Assembly (NCBI GenBank): GCA_964483325.1
Contig: CAZAAW010000011.1
Span: 1-64,000, forward strand
Source of the DNA: CAZAAW01 sp964483325
GTDB lineage: Bacteria; Pseudomonadota; Alphaproteobacteria; Rhizobiales; Kaistiaceae
Direction: 5' to 3'
DNA: 64,000 nt
The position numbers and the translations under genes are program-made. The notes beneath the pieces were generated by a model, which saw only the letters and a list, made by a program, of their open reading frames with translations, made no database searches and was not told where the DNA came from. Below, piece by piece: positions 35,898 to 44,278 of this stretch. How positions within the stretch are numbered: position 1 is the stretch's first letter; each line of letters starts with the position of its first letter.

Positions 35898-37014
35898 ATG
35901 ACGGCGAGGCGAAGGCGGAGAAGTCCAGCGATGCCACGGCGCGGCCGACGACGCGCTGGAGCTGCACCTGGCTGCCGGTCTCGGTCTTGGCGAAGATGCC
36001 CTTGAGGTGGAAGCGGACCGTCTCGCGGCTGACGCCGAACTCGGCGGCGATCGCGTCGATGCCGAGGCCGGCCAGCAGCCGCGCCGTGGTGCGGATTTCC
36101 ATCGGCGTCAGGCCGTAAAGCTCCTCCAGGCATGTCTCGACCCGGCGCGGCATGAAGCCGTGGTCGAGGAGAAACACCGCCGCCGCCGCATCGGCTGCGG
36201 CCGAGCCGCCCTGCGTCATCGGTACGGCGAACAGCGTCAGCTGGTCGCCGCCATCGGCAAGCCGCAGGGCGCCCGCCCGGCGATCGCTGCCGGCCGCGCC
36301 GCGCAGCATCTGCTCCAGCCGTCCGGCGCGTCCGGCAAGGCGCGTCACGATGCGCTCGCCCTTCAGCTGCACCGGGCCCGCCGCCAGCATCGTGCCGGCG
36401 AGGCGGTTGGCGAGGATGACGCGGCCGGCGCCGTCGAGCAGGACGACGCCGACGGTCATCATGTCGAGCACGCGCTGCAGCGAGCGCTGGCGCGCCTCCA
36501 GACCGCGGATATGCATGCCGATCGCCTGCGCCCGGCGCATATGGTCGAGGACGAGGCCGAGCCGCTGCATGTCGTCCTGGTCGAACGGCTGCTGCCAGGC
36601 ATGGCGCAGCACGCTGACCGCGACGCGCCGTCCGTCGTCTCCCGGCAGCACCGCCTGGATGGTCTCGGTCGGGAAGCGGACCATGAAGTCGTTGTAGAAT
36701 TCCGTCCGCATCAGGTCTTCGTCACTGATGAGATCGCGGCGCCGGTAGACGGCGCCCGGCGGCATCAGCATGAGACGTTCGATGACGCAGTCGAGGCCGC
36801 GGTAATAGCTCTGGTATTCGTCCAGGACGGCGGCATCGATGCCGGTGCCGGTGGCCGTCACATACTTGCCGTCGCCGTCATAGACGGCGAGCGCGACGAC
36901 CGGCGCATCGAACAACTCGCCCATGGTGCGGAAGATGGCCGGTATCTCGTCAGGGCTGAGGATCGCCTGGTAGATCGCGCTGACGACCGACGAAAGTCCA
37001 TCATGCCCCTGCAT
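35896..37014 (-). CDS. LuxR-type transcriptional regulator
   Basis: A 372-residue cytoplasmic regulator. The N-terminal half (about 10-170) looks like a GAF-type sensor (APVVALAVYDGDGKYVTATG). A middle part (about 180-300) resembles a PAS-like domain (LDMMTVGVVLLDGAGRVILA). The C-terminus is a LuxR helix-turn-helix: LTPMEIRTTARLLAGLGIDA, then FGVSRETVRFHLKGIFAKT. There is no receiver domain, so it is probably ligand-controlled. It lies between the two PQQ dehydrogenase genes, divergent from dehydrogenase 2, and is the best candidate to control them. The ATG at 37014 is preferred over TTG at 37023 on spacing from GAAGG. Confidence 0.88.
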   Translation of the reverse strand: MQGHDGLSSVVSAIYQAILSPDEIPAIFRTMGELFDAPVVALAVYDGDGKYVTATGTGIDAAVLDEYQSYYRGLDCVIERLMLMPPGAVYRRRDLISDEDLMRTEFYNDFMVRFPTETIQAVLPGDDGRRVAVSVLRHAWQQPFDQDDMQRLGLVLDHMRRAQAIGMHIRGLEARQRSLQRVLDMMTVGVVLLDGAGRVILANRLAGTMLAAGPVQLKGERIVTRLAGRAGRLEQMLRGAAGSDRRAGALRLADGGDQLTLFAVPMTQGGSAAADAAAAVFLLDHGFMPRRVETCLEELYGLTPMEIRTTARLLAGLGIDAIAAEFGVSRETVRFHLKGIFAKTETGSQVQLQRVVGRAVASLDFSAFASPS

Positions 37015-37176
37015 GGCGCACAAGCCTTCGGCATTTATCCGTCAGGCTATCAATAAACCAGGCAGACTTCTGCGGCCAGCCCGCTGCGCCGCCTATTGCG
37101 CCAATGTCGCGGGCGAAGGGCGACGATTAGACAAGAAATAGCCTTCAGAAGCTTTCTATCATCATCTGTATTATGT

Positions 37177-37254
37177 CCTTATCATAAGGTATTATTACAT
37201 AATATCCCGTTGGACCAGCCTGCTTTTTCCTGTCGACCTACCTTATCGGGTAGG
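37177..37254. promoter_or_regulatory. Cluster of palindromes in the luxR / dehydrogenase 2 promoter region
   Basis: The roughly 350-bp divergent gap 37015-37364 has an AT-rich island (about 37125-37205) unlike the rest of the window. It contains CCTTATCATAAGG (37177-37189, perfect 6-1-6 dyad), TATTATTACATAATA (37190-37204, perfect 6-3-6) and, 33 bp on, CCTACCTTATCGGGTAGG (37237-37254, perfect 6-6-6). These are strong candidates for operators of the adjacent LuxR-type regulator and for the promoter of dehydrogenase 2. The dehydrogenase 2 ribosome binding site is CGGAG at about 37354. Confidence 0.6.
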
Positions 37255-37364
37255 GACAAGCGGCGAGCACGATGCTTAGCCTCGCCAGCCCGGCGGCCCT
37301 GAGCAAACGATTGCTCCCGCCGCGTTCGGCATGGCGAAGACCGTGCCGTCTCTCGGAGAAAAAC

Positions 37365-39182
37365 ATGAGGGTTGGAATCATGACCGGCACTACACGGTCC
37401 CTGCTTGCCTCGGCGCTGCTGGCTTCGGTCTGCGCCATGCCGGCGATGGCGGCGGAAGTCACCGACGAACGTCTCGTCAATGCCGATTCGGAGCCGCAGA
37501 ACTGGCTGCTGCCGTTCAAGAACTACAGCGCCCACCGCTTCTCGCCGCTCGACGAGATCACGCTCGACAACGTGAAGAACCTGCGCGTCGCCTTCACGCT
37601 GCCGATCACGACGGCCCTCAACGGCCGCACCGTGGTGAACCTGCAGGCGCCGGTGCTGGTCGACGAAGGCATCATGTATTTCGACGATGGCGGCGGCGTC
37701 ATCTACAAGGTCGACGTCACGGCCGGCAACACGGCCAGCACGGTGTGGACGGCCGATGCCGTCGTCGCCAAGGACACGCCGTCGATGACGCGCGGTCTCT
37801 CCCTCTACGGCAACAATGTCTATGCCGCGCTGCGCGACGGCCGTGTCGTCGCGGTCGATCGCGAGACCGGCGAATTCATCTGGGATCTCAAGGTCGCCAA
37901 GGTGCCGCATGAAGGCGACTCGGGCCCGGAGGGCATCGGCCTTGCCGGCGAAGCCTTCACCACGGCGCCGCTCGCCGCCGGCGGCCACATCTTGGTGTCG
38001 CAGTCGGTCGGCGACGCCGGCACGCGCGGCTGGCTGCAGGCGCTGAACCCCGAGGACGGCTCGGACGTCTGGCGTACCTATGTCATCCCGGCCCCCGGCG
38101 AACCCGGCTCGGAGACCTGGAAGGACGACAACAACGCCTGGAAGACGGGCGGCGGCGGCATGTGGACCACCGGCTCCTACGATCCGGAACAGCGGATCAC
38201 CATCTGGGGCACGGCCAACCCGGTGCCGATGTTCGACCCCGAGTTCCGCCCCGGCGACAACCTCTTCACCAACTCCGCCATCGCTTTCAACGTCGATGAC
38301 GGCTCGATGAAGTGGTACTTCCAGTACACGCCGAACGACTCGTGGGATTATGACGAGAACGGCGTCCACATGCTCTACGACGCCGAGATCAACGGCGAGA
38401 CCCGCAAGGTCGTCGGCCACTACGGCCGCAACGGCTTCTACTACCAGCTCGACCGCACCAGCGGCGCCTTCATCGCCGCCACCCAGTATGCCGACAAGGT
38501 GACCTGGACGGCCGGCGTCGACCCGAAGACCGGCAAGCCGGTGGAATACGATCCCGCCCTCGACATCCAGACCTACGTGCCGGGCGTGCGCGCCATGCGC
38601 GGCGAGACCGTCGACCAGATCGAGTTCACCTGCCCGCAGCTGACGGGTGGCGTGCGCTGGCAGCCGCCGGCCTATGACGCCCGCACGCACCGCGCCTACT
38701 CGGCCGGCCTCGACGGCTGCTACAAGCTGCCCGTCACCGACACCGTCTCTGCCGGTCCGAACGGCGGCATCGACGCCTCGCAGCGTGGCGGCCTCTACGG
38801 CGCCAACTTCGCCGACACGGTCCATGAGAGCTACTACGGCGTCCTGACCTCGGTCGACGTCGTGTCCAACAAGATCGTCGCCCGCCACCAGGCGCCGTAC
38901 GAGTATCTGTCGGGCATCCTGCTGACCGCCGGCGAGGTCGCTTTCACGGCAACACCGGACGGCTTCGTCACGGCGCATAACCAGGACACGCTGGACGAGG
39001 TCTGGCGCTTCAGCATCGGCATCGCCATCAAGGCCCCGCCGATCGCCTATTCGGTCAACGGCAAGGAGTATATCGCCATTCTCGCCGGCGCTCCGCCGGC
39101 CACCAATGGCGGCGCCACCGGCCCGCATCCCGAGCTCGGGAACATGCAGGTCGGCGCCATGCTCTACGTCTTCTCGCTGTAA
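37365..39182 (+). CDS. PQQ-dependent alcohol dehydrogenase 2, divergent metal site
   Basis: A 605-residue periplasmic quinoprotein, clearly paralogous to dehydrogenase 1. The two share WRTYVIPAPGEPGSETWKDD-like and PMFDPEFRPGDNLFTNSAIA-like blocks. Catalytic Asp328 with Asp330 forms WDYDENG, the lanthanide-type signature; Asn285 (ANP) is kept. The usual Glu ligand is Asp217 (VGDAG). The vicinal cysteine pair is absent (TPSMTRGLSLYG in its place). Signal peptide cleaved near APAMAAE-like MPAMAAE. GGAG lies 7 bases before the ATG. Its promoter region has the palindromes shared with the LuxR-type gene. Probably an alcohol or aldehyde dehydrogenase feeding a cytochrome c; substrate unknown. Confidence 0.88.
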   Translation: MRVGIMTGTTRSLLASALLASVCAMPAMAAEVTDERLVNADSEPQNWLLPFKNYSAHRFSPLDEITLDNVKNLRVAFTLPITTALNGRTVVNLQAPVLVDEGIMYFDDGGGVIYKVDVTAGNTASTVWTADAVVAKDTPSMTRGLSLYGNNVYAALRDGRVVAVDRETGEFIWDLKVAKVPHEGDSGPEGIGLAGEAFTTAPLAAGGHILVSQSVGDAGTRGWLQALNPEDGSDVWRTYVIPAPGEPGSETWKDDNNAWKTGGGGMWTTGSYDPEQRITIWGTANPVPMFDPEFRPGDNLFTNSAIAFNVDDGSMKWYFQYTPNDSWDYDENGVHMLYDAEINGETRKVVGHYGRNGFYYQLDRTSGAFIAATQYADKVTWTAGVDPKTGKPVEYDPALDIQTYVPGVRAMRGETVDQIEFTCPQLTGGVRWQPPAYDARTHRAYSAGLDGCYKLPVTDTVSAGPNGGIDASQRGGLYGANFADTVHESYYGVLTSVDVVSNKIVARHQAPYEYLSGILLTAGEVAFTATPDGFVTAHNQDTLDEVWRFSIGIAIKAPPIAYSVNGKEYIAILAGAPPATNGGATGPHPELGNMQVGAMLYVFSL

Positions 39183-39196
39183 GACGCTTGTCATGC

Positions 39197-39235
39197 GGGG
39201 ACGGGCCGATGCGGTCCGTCCCCGTTCCTTTTTTC
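39197..39235 (+). terminator. Rho-independent terminator after dehydrogenase 2
   Basis: A nine-pair stem (CGGGGACGG, CCGTCCCCG) with an eleven-base loop, followed by TTCC and TTTTTT. It lies between dehydrogenase 2 and the pentapeptide protein gene. Confidence 0.8.
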
Positions 39236-39243
39236 CGGACGAA

Positions 39244-40695
39244 ATGCTGCCGATGCGTGCCGCCGCAACTCTGACCGCGCTGCTGGTCTCAGCCGTCGCT
39301 GCTGCGGCGCTCGACTTCTCCGCCCCGCCCCCTTCGGTCTGGGAGCTGACCCTCGGCCATCCGGCGCGCGCCCTGCCGCGCGACAGCTTCGCCAATTTCG
39401 CCTGCGGCACCGGCGGCGGACCGCCATCGCGCGCCATCGGCACCTGGACCGATTTCGCGCTCTGCCCGGCGGACGCCGCGACCGGACTCCACGACGTCTA
39501 TTTCGAATTCGACGACGAGCTGCGCTACCGCGCCCTTGCCCTGCGCATGGACCGCGAGGCGGCCCGTTTCGCCTATACATCCGTCTACGACATACCGGTC
39601 ATCGCCTCCGGCCTCTTCAACGCCGACGGCGCGCTGATGGGCCTGCGCTTCGTCTCCGATCCGCGCGTCCCCGACGCGGTGCGCGAGAACGGCTACAGCC
39701 TCGGCACCTTCATCCTGTCCCGCTTCAGCGGCGGCTGGAGCTGCACCGACACGCCGCAGGCGGAAGGCGAATCGGCCTACATGGACCGCTACCTCAACCG
39801 CCGCTGCGACAAGACCGACGCGGAGGCCGGGCAGCGCTACAGCGTCGAGCAGCGCTTCCTGCGCCGGCGCGGCCAGCATGCCATCGACCCGGTCACCAAC
39901 ATGCCGACCGAGGGCCAGTTCGAGAGCACGGCCCGCGTCGAGATCATGCTGCTGGCGGCGCCGGACAAGGCGGCGCTGGACGCCGTTCCGGCGGCGGCAC
40001 CGCCGCTCGACGACGCGCTGGTGGCGCGGGTGCGCGACTGCGCCGGCTGCGACCTCGCCGGCGCGGAGCTGAAGCGGGCCGACCTCAAGGGCGCCAACCT
40101 CGCCGGCGCCGACCTTTCCGGCGCCAATCTCCACGGCGCCGACCTGTCGGGCGCCGACCTTTCCGGGGCGCGCCTGATCGGCGCCAATCTCGATCGCGCC
40201 CTCCTGCGCCGCGCCAATCTCGATCGCGCCGAGCTGACCGGCGCCATGGCCTATGAGGCGCAATTGCAGGGCGCCTCGCTGCGCGGCGCCCTGATGCGCT
40301 CCTTCCATGCCGGCCATGTCCAGCTCGTCGGCGCCGATCTCAGCGATGCCGTCGTCTCCGATTCCGATCTCGTCGGAGCGCGGATCAGCAACGCCACCCT
40401 CACCGGCGCCGATTTCACCCGTTCCGGCCTCGGCGGGGCACAGCTCGGCCGCTCGCGCATGGCCGGCGCCCGCTTCAACAATGCCTCGCTGGCGGAGGCC
40501 GGCCTTGCCGGCGCCGATCTCGCCGGCGCCGACCTTTCCGGCGCCGATCTCATCCGCGCCGACCTCACCGGCGCCGACCTCAGCGCGGCACGGTTCGCCG
40601 GCGCGCGCCTGACATCGGCCCGGCTCGGCGAAACCAAACGCGAAGGGGCGTCCTTCGACGGGGCGATCCTGCCGCGCGATTTCCGGCATAACTAG
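39244..40695 (+). CDS. Exported two-domain protein: unnamed domain plus CxxC-capped pentapeptide repeats
   Basis: A 483-residue exported protein. After the signal peptide ([20 protein letters not shown]) residues about 25-240 form an uncharacterised domain with [32 protein letters not shown] and a conserved WSCTD...CDKTD cysteine pattern. The same domain makes up the whole protein at 48005-48862. Residues about 270-480 are about 35 pentapeptide repeats of A(D/N)LxG type, a right-handed beta-helix. They begin at a CxxC (Cys266, Cys269 in [14 protein letters not shown]). The second exported pentapeptide protein at 46930 has the same start. Periplasmic; function unknown. The ATG at 39253 is an alternative start. 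Confidence 0.82.
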   Translation: MLPMRAAATLTALLVSAVAAAALDFSAPPPSVWELTLGHPARALPRDSFANFACGTGGGPPSRAIGTWTDFALCPADAATGLHDVYFEFDDELRYRALALRMDREAARFAYTSVYDIPVIASGLFNADGALMGLRFVSDPRVPDAVRENGYSLGTFILSRFSGGWSCTDTPQAEGESAYMDRYLNRRCDKTDAEAGQRYSVEQRFLRRRGQHAIDPVTNMPTEGQFESTARVEIMLLAAPDKAALDAVPAAAPPLDDALVARVRDCAGCDLAGAELKRADLKGANLAGADLSGANLHGADLSGADLSGARLIGANLDRALLRRANLDRAELTGAMAYEAQLQGASLRGALMRSFHAGHVQLVGADLSDAVVSDSDLVGARISNATLTGADFTRSGLGGAQLGRSRMAGARFNNASLAEAGLAGADLAGADLSGADLIRADLTGADLSAARFAGARLTSARLGETKREGASFDGAILPRDFRHN

Positions 40696-40745
40696 GTGCG
40701 ACGGCGGCGAACGCCGCGCACCCGTATTCGCAAGGGAGACTGGAA

Positions 40746-41270
40746 ATGAACATGACGATGCGGTTCGGGCGCGGCCTCGCTCTGGCCCTGCCGATGGCGG
40801 CGGCGCTGATCTTCTGGGCGGCGCCCGGCGAGGCGCAGGAACCCGATCCGGAGCTGGTGAGCATCGGCGAGCAGGTGTGGAAGACGAAGGCGTCATGCCG
40901 CGAATGCCATGGCGGCCTCGGCACCGGCGTCCCGGACAACCACCAGGCGCCCAAGGGCTCCAGCTTCCGCACCACGATGCTGTCGGAAGCCGAGCTCGCC
41001 GAAGTCATCAAATGCGGCCGCATAGCGACGCCGATGCCGTCTTTCGACCGGCGCGCCTATGAGGACAAGCGCTGCTACGATTCCACCGCCGCCGATCTCG
41101 GATCGGACGTGCCGCCGAAGGGCGTGCCGAACCTCAACCAGCGCGAGATCAATGCGCTGGCGGCGTTCATCACCGCCAAGTTCAAGGACAAGGGCGAGCC
41201 GACGGTCGCGGAATGCGAGGCCTTCTGGGGCGCCGGCGCCTCCTCGTGCCAGGAATTCGCCGGCCACTGA
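40746..41270 (+). CDS. Cytochrome c, probable PQQ-dehydrogenase electron acceptor (A)
   Basis: A 174-residue periplasmic monohaem cytochrome with a signal peptide (cleaved near GEAQEP) and haem site CRECH (Cys51-His55). ATPMPSFDRRAYEDKRCYDS probably carries the axial methionine. Four further cysteines (IKCGR, KRCYD, AECEA, SSCQE) are shared with the convergent paralogue at 41356-41922, suggesting two disulfides. GGGAGACTGGAA precedes the ATG. It follows the pentapeptide gene by 50 bp. Its place beside two PQQ dehydrogenases suggests it accepts their electrons. Confidence 0.88.
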   Translation: MNMTMRFGRGLALALPMAAALIFWAAPGEAQEPDPELVSIGEQVWKTKASCRECHGGLGTGVPDNHQAPKGSSFRTTMLSEAELAEVIKCGRIATPMPSFDRRAYEDKRCYDSTAADLGSDVPPKGVPNLNQREINALAAFITAKFKDKGEPTVAECEAFWGAGASSCQEFAGH

Positions 41271-41292
41271 CGGCCGGCATCGCTGGAGACAG

Positions 41293-41325
41293 AAAAGGCG
41301 GGCGCCTCCCCGGCGCCCGCCTTTT
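41293..41325. terminator. Bidirectional terminator between the two cytochrome genes
   Basis: A perfect fourteen-pair stem, AAAAGGCGGGCGCC and its complement ending TTTT, around TCCCC. Both strands end in a T run, fitting the convergent cytochrome genes either side. Confidence 0.95.
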
Positions 41326-41355
41326 CGCTGTTCGGGCCGCGATGCGGCGCAGACC

Positions 41356-41922
41356 CTAGCCGCCGGCCGGCTTGTCTTCGGCCGGCGCCGCCTGGGCGGC
41401 GTCCTTGGTCGGATAGCGGCTGCAAAGGTCGCTCGGACCGCCGAAATAGGCGACGCATTCTTCCTGCGTGACCGGACCGGCGCCGACGATCTTCTGCGAG
41501 ATGTAGTCGGCGATGGCGTCGATCTGCATCGGCTGCAGCGTCACCGAGGCGCGGTTCGGTACCTGGTCGCCGAGATCCTCGGCGGTCGAATCGTAGCAGC
41601 GCTTGTCGGTATAGGCGAAGCGGTCGAAATGCGGCATGCCGGTGCCCGGCCGGCCGCACTGGATGACCTCGCGGATCTGGTCGCGATCCAGGGCGAGGTT
41701 GCGCAGCGACGGCGCACCGCCGTCCGAATGCGGATCGCCGTTACCGTCGGCGGCCCAGCCATGGCAGAACGGGCAGCCGGCCTTGTTGGCCCACAACTGG
41801 GCGCCCTGGGCCACCGTGTCGGCGGCCGAAGCGGTCGTCGCGGCCGCCAGCATCAATCCGAATGCCGCCAGCCCGGCGCGCACCAGCGCACGCGGCGACG
41901 CCGTGAAAACCCGAGTATTCAT
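41356..41922 (-). CDS. Cytochrome c, paralogue (B) of the neighbouring cytochrome
   Basis: A 188-residue periplasmic monohaem cytochrome. The signal peptide is cleaved near ASAADT, the haem site is CPFCH (Cys50), and the methionine region is GTGMPHFDRFAYTDKRCYDS. It shares the four extra cysteines and overall layout with cytochrome A, facing it tail to tail. The C-terminal tail is alanine/proline/lysine-rich (AAQAAPAEDKPAGG). GGAGGG lies 12 bases before the ATG. Likely another electron acceptor for the PQQ enzymes, perhaps matched to one of the two dehydrogenases. Confidence 0.88.
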   Translation of the reverse strand: MNTRVFTASPRALVRAGLAAFGLMLAAATTASAADTVAQGAQLWANKAGCPFCHGWAADGNGDPHSDGGAPSLRNLALDRDQIREVIQCGRPGTGMPHFDRFAYTDKRCYDSTAEDLGDQVPNRASVTLQPMQIDAIADYISQKIVGAGPVTQEECVAYFGGPSDLCSRYPTKDAAQAAPAEDKPAGG

Positions 41923-42160
41923 CGTCTTTGCTAACCCTCCGTCGATTGCGGATCCCCGGGCTCGGCGCTGTCCCTCGCTGCTGCCTGGTCTCCGCGCCGG
42001 CGTTTGTTCGCCTTGTGTTATCGCGGAAGGCAGTCCCCGGAGCCGGGTTTCGCATCGGAGTAAAGTGATGATACCCTATGCAAAGTCAACAGTTGCAGCA
42101 GGGCGGCAGCCGGTGCCGGCCACCCGTCGCGCCGGCCGTGAGGCTGCATGAACCCTGGCG

Positions 42161-42218
42161 ATCACGTGATTTGCCATCCGGCTCGTGCAGCTGCGACAAA
42201 TGTGACGTAAGACTTACG
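42161..42218. promoter_or_regulatory. Palindromes in the divergent cytochrome B / importer promoter region
   Basis: The 379-bp gap 41923-42301 separates the minus-strand cytochrome from the plus-strand importer and contains no gene. Two perfect dyads stand out: ATCACGTGAT (42161-42170) and CGTAAGACTTACG (42206-42218, 6-1-6). They lie about 85-140 bp upstream of the importer start and are candidate operators. The regulator is unknown. Confidence 0.45.
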
Positions 42219-42301
42219 GATTGCCGCAGCGCCGGACCGGCGCCCCGGGGGAGAACGCCGGGAGCCGCCAAGACAGGCGTACCGGCCGGAGGGGAACTGC
42301 C

Positions 42302-43057
42302 GTGACGAAGACGAAGATCACCATCTATCGCCTGCTGGCGCTCGCCGTACTCATCGGATTGTGGTGGCTGGCCGCCAATGTCGCCGGCCGCAACCTCCTG
42401 CCGACGCCGCTGGCGACGGCCGAGGCGGCCATCAAGCTGGCGCAGGAAGGCCGGCTCTGGAAGGCGATCTACGAAAGCCTGTTGGTCTATCTCACGGGGT
42501 TCGGCCTGGCGACGCTGGTCGGCGTGCCGATCGGCCTGTTCCTCGGCGCCTTCCGCACCCTCGGCCGGACGATGGAAGTCTACGTCAACGCGCTGATGGC
42601 GACGCCGCGCGTCGCCTTCATCCCGCTGATCATCGTGTTCCTCGGCCTCGGCCCGCAGGCGAAGATCTTCATCATCTTCCTCGGCGCGGTGATGCCGATC
42701 CTGGTCAATACCTATGCCGGCGTCCTCAACAGCGACGGCGAGCTGACGGAGATGGCGCGTTCGGCCGGCGCCAGCCGCCTGCAGATCTTCGTGCGCATCC
42801 TGCTGCCCGGCGCCCTGCCCTTCATCATCGTCGGGCTGCGGCTCGGCGCCACGGTCGGCCTGATCAACACCGTCGTCGCCGAGCTCTATACGGCGGTCAC
42901 CGGTCTCGGCGGCCTGCTGTCGCGCTACGGCAATACCTTCAACATGGCGCCCTATTTCGTCGTGGTGCTTTGCCTGTCGGTGATCGGCGTCCTCGTCACG
43001 CAGGGATTGCGGCTTCTGGAAAATCGCATGGACCGCTGGCGCTATAACGGCGGCTGA
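42302..43057 (+). CDS. ABC transporter permease (TauC/SsuC/NrtB family)
   Basis: A 251-residue inner-membrane permease with about six helices and the family EAA loop region EMARSAGASRLQIFVRILLP. The N-terminus YRLLALAVLIGLWWLAANVA and the PTPLATAEAAIKLA segment are typical of the taurine/sulfonate/nitrate class. The GTG at 42302 has GGAGGGG 8 bases upstream. It is first in an importer operon of permease, binding protein and ATPase. The family imports small organic or inorganic anions or pyrimidine-like compounds; this one's cargo is not deducible. Confidence 0.9.
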   Translation: MTKTKITIYRLLALAVLIGLWWLAANVAGRNLLPTPLATAEAAIKLAQEGRLWKAIYESLLVYLTGFGLATLVGVPIGLFLGAFRTLGRTMEVYVNALMATPRVAFIPLIIVFLGLGPQAKIFIIFLGAVMPILVNTYAGVLNSDGELTEMARSAGASRLQIFVRILLPGALPFIIVGLRLGATVGLINTVVAELYTAVTGLGGLLSRYGNTFNMAPYFVVVLCLSVIGVLVTQGLRLLENRMDRWRYNGG

Positions 43058-43122
43058 CGGACAGAAACAGGTGCGGCACTAGCCAGCCGATGGCCGGCTT
43101 TACTATAAGCGGTAAGGAAAAG

Positions 43123-43140
43123 AGGCGGCTGCGGCCGCCT
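43123..43140. other. Intercistronic hairpin before the binding-protein gene
   Basis: A seven-pair stem AGGCGGC/GCCGCCT with a TGCG loop, in the 158-bp gap between permease and binding-protein genes. There is no T tract. It could stabilise the binding-protein mRNA, as binding proteins are usually made in excess. Confidence 0.4.
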
Positions 43141-43215
43141 GCACATGGAGCGAGCGTCCACTGCCGGGTCGGCGCTGCCGACCCGAGCCCAAAGAAAACC
43201 AGAGGGATCTGAACT

Positions 43216-44244
43216 ATGAGTCTCCATAGGATGGTGCGCGCCATCGCCGGCCTCGGCGTGATTGGCGCCGCCCTGGCGTGCGCGCCCGCCAATGCCGCTC
43301 CGTTCCGCATCATCAGCACCGACATCGAGACGGCGCTGGTGCCCAATTCCGTCATCGACCTCGCCCTGACGGGCGGCTATTTCGAGCGCGAAGGCGTCGA
43401 AGTCGAGCTGGTGCGCGTCCAGCAGACGCCATCGGCCGTCGCCGCGCTGCAGGCCGGCGAGGGCGAGATGGCCAACATCTCGGTCGAGGCGGCGCTGCAG
43501 ATCGTCGCCCGCGGCCAGATGGACATCCGGGCCGTCACCTCGCCGAACAAGTTCCTGCCCTTCCTGATCGCCGGCAAGAACGAGATCGCCGACGTCAAGG
43601 GCCTCAGCGGCCATTCCTTCGGCGTCGGCCGCGTCGGCAGCCTCGACTACACGCTGAGCACGATGGCCATGCGCTCGTCCGACGTCGATCCGGAGAGCGT
43701 CAACTTCGTGCCGATCGGCCAGCCGCCGGCCCGCGCCCAGGCGCTCGCCGCCGGCGCCATCGACGCCACCACGGTGTCGATCGGCGTCTGGCTGGGCATC
43801 CCGGACAAGAGCGCCCTGCATGTCATCATGCCGGCCGCGCAGTTCGGCGACGCCGCCCCGGTCGTCAACAAGGTCAATGTCGTCTCCGCCGACGTGCTGG
43901 CCAACCGCCGCCAGGAAGTGCAGGCGGTGGTCGCCGCCCTCATCAAGGCGTCGCGCGACTTCAGCAACGATCCGTCGAAGTGGGTCGACGCGATGGTCGT
44001 GGCGCGCCCCGACGTCTCGCGGGAGGACCTGGAGCAGTTGGCCGACGCCTTCAAGGGCAGCTGGAGCGTCAATGGCGGCCTGTCGGCCAAGGAGCTCACC
44101 TTCTCGGTCGACGAGACCTACAAGAGCGAAGACTTCGCCGGATTGCCGAAGCTGGAGCTCGCCCAGTGGGTCGACTTTTCCGTCATCGACGACATCCTGA
44201 AGGATATCGGCGTCGACAGCGGCTCGGACGAGCCCACGCGCTAG
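43216..44244 (+). CDS. ABC transporter substrate-binding protein (TauA/NMT1-like)
   Basis: A 342-residue periplasmic binding protein. The signal peptide (MSLHRMVRAIAGLGVIGAAL) is cleaved near ANAAPF. The class II periplasmic-binding fold shows GGYFEREGVEVELVRVQQTP, an ANISVEAALQIVARGQ region and LIAGKNEIADVKGLSGHSFG, as in SsuA/TauA/NMT1-like proteins. Part of the three-gene importer operon. Its place in a PQQ oxidation region suggests cargo connected with that metabolism or its cofactor, but nothing in the sequence shows it. Confidence 0.88.
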   Translation: MSLHRMVRAIAGLGVIGAALACAPANAAPFRIISTDIETALVPNSVIDLALTGGYFEREGVEVELVRVQQTPSAVAALQAGEGEMANISVEAALQIVARGQMDIRAVTSPNKFLPFLIAGKNEIADVKGLSGHSFGVGRVGSLDYTLSTMAMRSSDVDPESVNFVPIGQPPARAQALAAGAIDATTVSIGVWLGIPDKSALHVIMPAAQFGDAAPVVNKVNVVSADVLANRRQEVQAVVAALIKASRDFSNDPSKWVDAMVVARPDVSREDLEQLADAFKGSWSVNGGLSAKELTFSVDETYKSEDFAGLPKLELAQWVDFSVIDDILKDIGVDSGSDEPTR

Positions 44245-44278
44245 GACTGTGGCCCGAGCAGCAGCAGAGAGCGGCGGG

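Noticed and set aside
34105..39182. Naming the PQQ dehydrogenases xoxF, mxaF or exaA
   Set aside because: The metal ligands differ from all three and the vicinal cysteines are absent, so an orthologue name would mislead.
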